Shown here: piece by piece, positions 60,956-64,000 of the stretch
Position numbering within the stretch: position 1 is the stretch's first letter
How the letters are laid out: every line of letters starts with the position of its first letter
Origin: Paramarasmius palmivorus
Taxonomy: Eukaryota; Basidiomycota; Agaricomycetes; Agaricales; Marasmiaceae
Length of the DNA: 64,000 nucleotides
Assembly: GCA_037176845.1 (NCBI GenBank)
Contig: JAYKXP010000029.1
Span: forward strand, 186,001 to 250,000
Direction: 5' to 3'
Translations under genes and position numbers: made by a program
The notes under the pieces: generated by a model
What the model was told of the DNA's origin: nothing
What the model saw: the letters and a program-made list of their open reading frames with translations, nothing else
Database searches by the model: none

Positions 60956-61296
60956 TACTTGGCAAACGATGCTTGGATGGACATATATGAGGGTATGAGA
61001 GAAAGAAGGAAATGTCTAGAAGCCATGGTGACGACAGCAGTCACACAAAGTGTTTGATCGAACAATAGCCAAATATTGACATCTTTCTCGTACTACCGCT
61101 TCTTGACCGCTTCCACCACAAAGGCCAAGAAATTCGTTATTCTATGCTTTGAACAGGTAAAAAAAACTCCATTCCCCCTTGATTCTTTTCCAGCTTTTCT
61201 AAGCCATGTCCCATTACAATCCAGAGCTTTTCCACACTCCCGTCAAGTTCGCCTTCCGAACTTGAACATTTAGACATCTCCTCGTGCACTAACTAT
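60956..61296. other. Promoter region of the Bre4-like gene
   Basis: About 340 bp between the Bre4-like ATG and the P450 relic, with no gene seen. Confidence 0.45.
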
Positions 61297-62170
61297 GCCG
61301 ACTTATCAGCATCATGATTCCCGAGACGGAGACGCATTGAACACATGAAAGACCCAGCAAGAAGGGCGGTAACCGCTTGGATTTCGTTGGGCAGCCTCCA
61401 GTCAGGCTAGTCAGGTCGCGAATCTCCAGAACTTCATGAACGATAACTCCTACAGACGTACCCAAGGCAGACCTTACACCGGCACCTAAAATGGCCATTA
61501 CTGCATACTAGGCATCCAGTCGGGTAAGTAGTCCGCGTGATGCAACTTCGTTAAAAAGATACTAGCTAACGGAATGACACAATACACTTAAGTACAGGTG
61601 TAGTGGCCCGAGATTATGAACACCACTCAAGCGATAAGGGTTCCGTTTGTGGTCGTCGTCTACACCTTCAGGGAACGTTCAACGAGACCTGGCTATCCCC
61701 GCCTTCAGGTTCAAGTAAACTTGACCTGTCAAAAATTGAACCAAGCACCAGACGTGTGAGGGAGGACAATCTGGGCATGTCTTCAAGATGTTCTTGAATT
61801 TCCTAGCACAAGTGTTCATAGTCAGCGGGATGGCGCACCAATTCGTAGAATATCCAGGATAGTATGTGCATCGTCAACGATGCAGTCATTCCTGATTCGA
61901 ACCTCACGATAGACCACAGCGTAGCTTAGACTTCCAGAAGTTTCATGGCCAGCTAAGATGACACTTTCAACTACCCTGTTATATGTATTAAAGAATACAA
62001 TATGTCCCACTTGCCAAGATGTACTGCAGCTCCACACATCCTGAATATAAAATATTCGCCAGGTATTCGAATGTTGCCTTTTGAAAGCTTTAGATTACCA
62101 AGGTACGCTAAGGATTGAGTGTCCCAACTTCCACTGTCGGTTAGCAAAGACTTCCATGATCAGCGAAAGG
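61297..62170 (-). pseudogene. Degenerate cytochrome P450 related to the one at 13.2-15.6 kb
   Basis: Minus-strand fragments match successive exons of the intact P450. The I-helix segment VILAGHETSG (about 61945-61975) is present. It is followed by a block WIFYELVRHPADYEH that runs into an in-frame TAG (about 61797-61808). The haem loop near 61470-61492 reads GAGVR then CLG, but with one base missing before the Cys codon. The terminal block EIQAVTALLAGSF lies near 61340-61385. The segments between are missing or unrecognisable, so this cannot encode a working enzyme. The outer limits are approximate. Confidence 0.7.
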
Positions 62171-62418
62171 ATCGAACACGTACATAGTTACTTAGCATGC
62201 AACTCCCGGCGAGAGTTCAAACCTTAAGAGCACGGATCATGTGAGAATCACAGCTACACAGACCCACAATACCACGGTCGACACCCGGGGACCCATGTAA
62301 GACGAGATTCGAGCATCAGTGCGACGCGGATCCCTCTTCTGAGGAGTATATGATGACGCCCAACAAATTTGACTCGTAAGCTGCGGGCAATTGCTCGTCA
62401 AGATCGACGTGTCTCTCG

Positions 62419-62512
62419 ATAAGGACGTTGCTGAATGAGCACAGGAAAGGAAAGTGAAGATTGTGTCAATCCAATCTTCACACAGAAAGAACGGGTGTGC
62501 CGGAGGCTGGCC
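62419..62512 (+). repeat. 94-bp direct repeat, copy 1
   Basis: Runs from ATAAGGACGTTGCTGAATGA to GTGCCGGAGGCTGGCC and is identical to 62846-62939. It contains an internal inverted repeat GAAGATTG...CCAATCTTC. Confidence 0.85.
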
Positions 62513-62845
62513 GGGAGGGCTCGGGCTGGGATGGGTGGGCCCGAAACAAGAATCAAACATGAATCAGACGTCCAACGGACGTCAGCACTGCCGGCCAAGC
62601 CTGGGCGTCTCGGTATCCAAATGCTGAAGCTCAAGATTTAAAAGGAAACCAAACTGTGATACCTCAACGCCACGGAAATAGGGAACGGGTGGGTGGGAAA
62701 ACGAAAATGCGAAAGAAGTAGAGGAGGCAGCGAGGAGATGAGTGTCGAAGGCAAGACGCGCGTCAACCCGTCAGGTGTGCGCGCTCATCTCCTCGCACTT
62801 TCCTTATCCTCTGATAAGCCTCCGCAGGCTCCGGCTTATCTCGGA

Positions 62846-62939
62846 ATAAGGACGTTGCTGAATGAGCACAGGAAAGGAAAGTGAAGATTGTGTCAATCCA
62901 ATCTTCACACAGAAAGAACGGGTGTGCCGGAGGCTGGCC
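62846..62939 (+). repeat. 94-bp direct repeat, copy 2
   Basis: Exact copy of 62419-62512, 427 bp to the right; the flanks diverge at once on both sides except for the shorter shared block further right. Confidence 0.85.
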
Positions 62940-63436
62940 ACCCGCCCAGGAAAACAAGTATCGGAGGTAAGTGCTGAAGCTCAAGATCTCCCAGACTGAG
63001 CAAATGCTCCAACGTCGAGGAGAGGAAGCACTACCGAAGATACGAGACTCCCCAACAGAGCAGGGGCTCAGCAAAGATTGTTTGAAAAGTGATTAGTCCC
63101 TTGGTTCAACCTGCTATATCTAGCCGGAAATGATGTATTACGACTTGCGAATAATTTAGATTTAACATATGAAGGGAGGTCCATATGGTCCCCAAGTCAG
63201 CTCCTTGTCAAAGTGCCCAACGCACTATTCCCCGTTTTTACATGCCGAAAGTAAAACACCTGTTTTGGCTAATATAGCCCACCGAACATGATGAAAATGA
63301 TACACATGGCATTACAGATGTTGTACGACATACAAGTGAGGTGATAAACAGTGTAACGAGAAATACAGTAAAGTCCATAAAAGACCACAATAGTAAGCGG
63401 AGGCAGCTTGAGAATGTGACAATACATGTAAACGAA

Positions 63437-64000
63437 TTATGTGGTAATGGTACGCCTAAGGAGGTTTGCAGAAGCGGCATCTAGCTGAGCAGAAGAAATA
63501 GAGAGAGACTTTTGGTAACGATCAATGATGTCCATCAGATTGTCCATGTCCTGCTTTCGGTAAGAATCAGCAGTGAATGCGGGAACGATATCCTTGACCT
63601 GGCGCCAATAGAGCAAAAATGCCAACGAAGTCCAACCACCTGTCTCGGCCACGATATGAGGAGGAACTCCTGCGAGAAGGAGTTCGACTGCACCACCAAT
63701 ACGGAAACTGTGGCCGAAAACATCGTCCAGTCCATCAGCCTTCCAGATCTCCCTGCAGGTGTCCATGAAGTCCTCCTTGGTCAGGACCGTAGGCTTGCCG
63801 TTGTCGTCGAAATACGAAAAGAAAGGGAAATCTGGTGGAATGTCCTTATTGACCTCAAGATGATTGTCAACACCCCATACTGGACATATACCATCGGGAT
63901 CCCCAGGACGAGAGGTAAGAATGATGGTACCACCTTTTTCGCGAGTTGATTTTGTCCAAGGAACAGTCAAGGCCCAAGTAATATAACCATGACGAGTGGT
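63437..64000 (-). CDS. Tyrosine recombinase, C-terminal half (cut by right window edge)
   Basis: The minus-strand frame is open to the window end and stops at 63437-63439. About 187 residues are visible: LTVPWTKSTREKGGTIIL, then ICPVWGVDNHLEVN, and the catalytic core FGHSFRIGGAVELLLAG (HxxR pair) with VPPHIVAETGGWTSLAF. LLYWRQ follows, in which Tyr is the probable nucleophile. This is the pattern of tyrosine recombinases carried by DIRS-like retrotransposons and Cryptons in agaricomycetes. The first catalytic Arg and any linked reverse transcriptase would lie beyond the window. The C-terminal catalytic residues are intact, so the element may have been active recently. Confidence 0.75.
   Translation of the reverse strand, partial: TTRHGYITWALTVPWTKSTREKGGTIILTSRPGDPDGICPVWGVDNHLEVNKDIPPDFPFFSYFDDNGKPTVLTKEDFMDTCREIWKADGLDDVFGHSFRIGGAVELLLAGVPPHIVAETGGWTSLAFLLYWRQVKDIVPAFTADSYRKQDMDNLMDIIDRYQKSLSISSAQLDAASANLLRRTITT

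Larger units (their letters stand above)
62171..63436. other. Gene-free region with direct repeats
   Basis: About 1.27 kb without a supported gene. It contains the 94-bp exact direct repeat listed separately and a shorter repeated TGCTGAAGCTCAAGAT (62622-62637 and about 62972-62987), suggesting a local duplication of several hundred bases followed by divergence. Confidence 0.5.

Overview
This is a gene-dense window from a filamentous fungus, almost certainly an agaricomycete basidiomycete. The evidence is the very short GT-AG introns (about 46-66 nt) that cut up most genes, the large family of F-box proteins with a coiled coil before the F-box, secreted DOMON/cytochrome b561 and GMC oxidoreductase genes of the wood- and litter-decay type, a fungal Helitron, and a tyrosine recombinase of the DIRS/Crypton type. 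No bacterial-style operons, rRNA or CRISPR arrays were seen, and no tRNA gene was recognised by eye.

Layout. 1-4.8 kb: three F-box genes of one sub-family (the first cut by the window edge). 5.4-9.7 kb: a C2H2 zinc-finger protein and an unrecognised multi-exon gene, both on the minus strand. 10.1-15.6 kb: an MFS permease and a convergent cytochrome P450. The first exon of the permease is split by a 1.4-kb transposon, and a second, apparently identical copy with its own target duplication lies just beyond the P450. 17.9-37.4 kb: a tandem array of a second F-box sub-family (five recognisable members plus one relic). One member carries a frameshift, one an in-frame stop and one a large internal deletion, and the array is interrupted by an AT-rich autonomous Helitron. 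37.7-44.3 kb: a DUF4139 protein, a small KEN-box protein, a tiny spliced ORF and an NAD(P)-binding epimerase-like protein. 44.8-53.2 kb, all minus strand: a GPI-anchor-type GMC oxidoreductase, a homocysteine S-methyltransferase and two tandem secreted DOMON-b561 iron-reductase-like proteins. 53.9-61 kb, minus strand: an Api5-like protein and a Bre4/FUSC-type membrane protein. 61.3-64 kb: a P450 pseudogene, a 94-bp exact direct repeat and the C-terminal half of a tyrosine recombinase running off the right edge.

How the parts relate. The redox genes (GMC oxidase, two DOMON-b561 proteins) would all act at or outside the plasma membrane. The P450 and MFS permease form a plausible small metabolic pair, but the permease is broken by the transposon. 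The most unusual items are (i) the Helitron Rep-helicase, which continues into a C-terminal USP-like cysteine-protease domain and whose best start adds a spliced, signal-peptide-like exon, and (ii) the pair of 1.4-kb elements. These have inverted repeats and target duplications, and carry a piece of a RecQ/DEAD-type helicase on one strand and a spliced, S/P-rich gene fragment on the other. They therefore look like Pack-type gene-capturing elements in a basidiomycete.

Exon joins are my own reading of splice signals and frames. They are strongest for the MFS permease, P450, GMC, methyltransferase, DUF4139, Api5-like and epimerase genes, and weakest in 7.3-9.7 kb.
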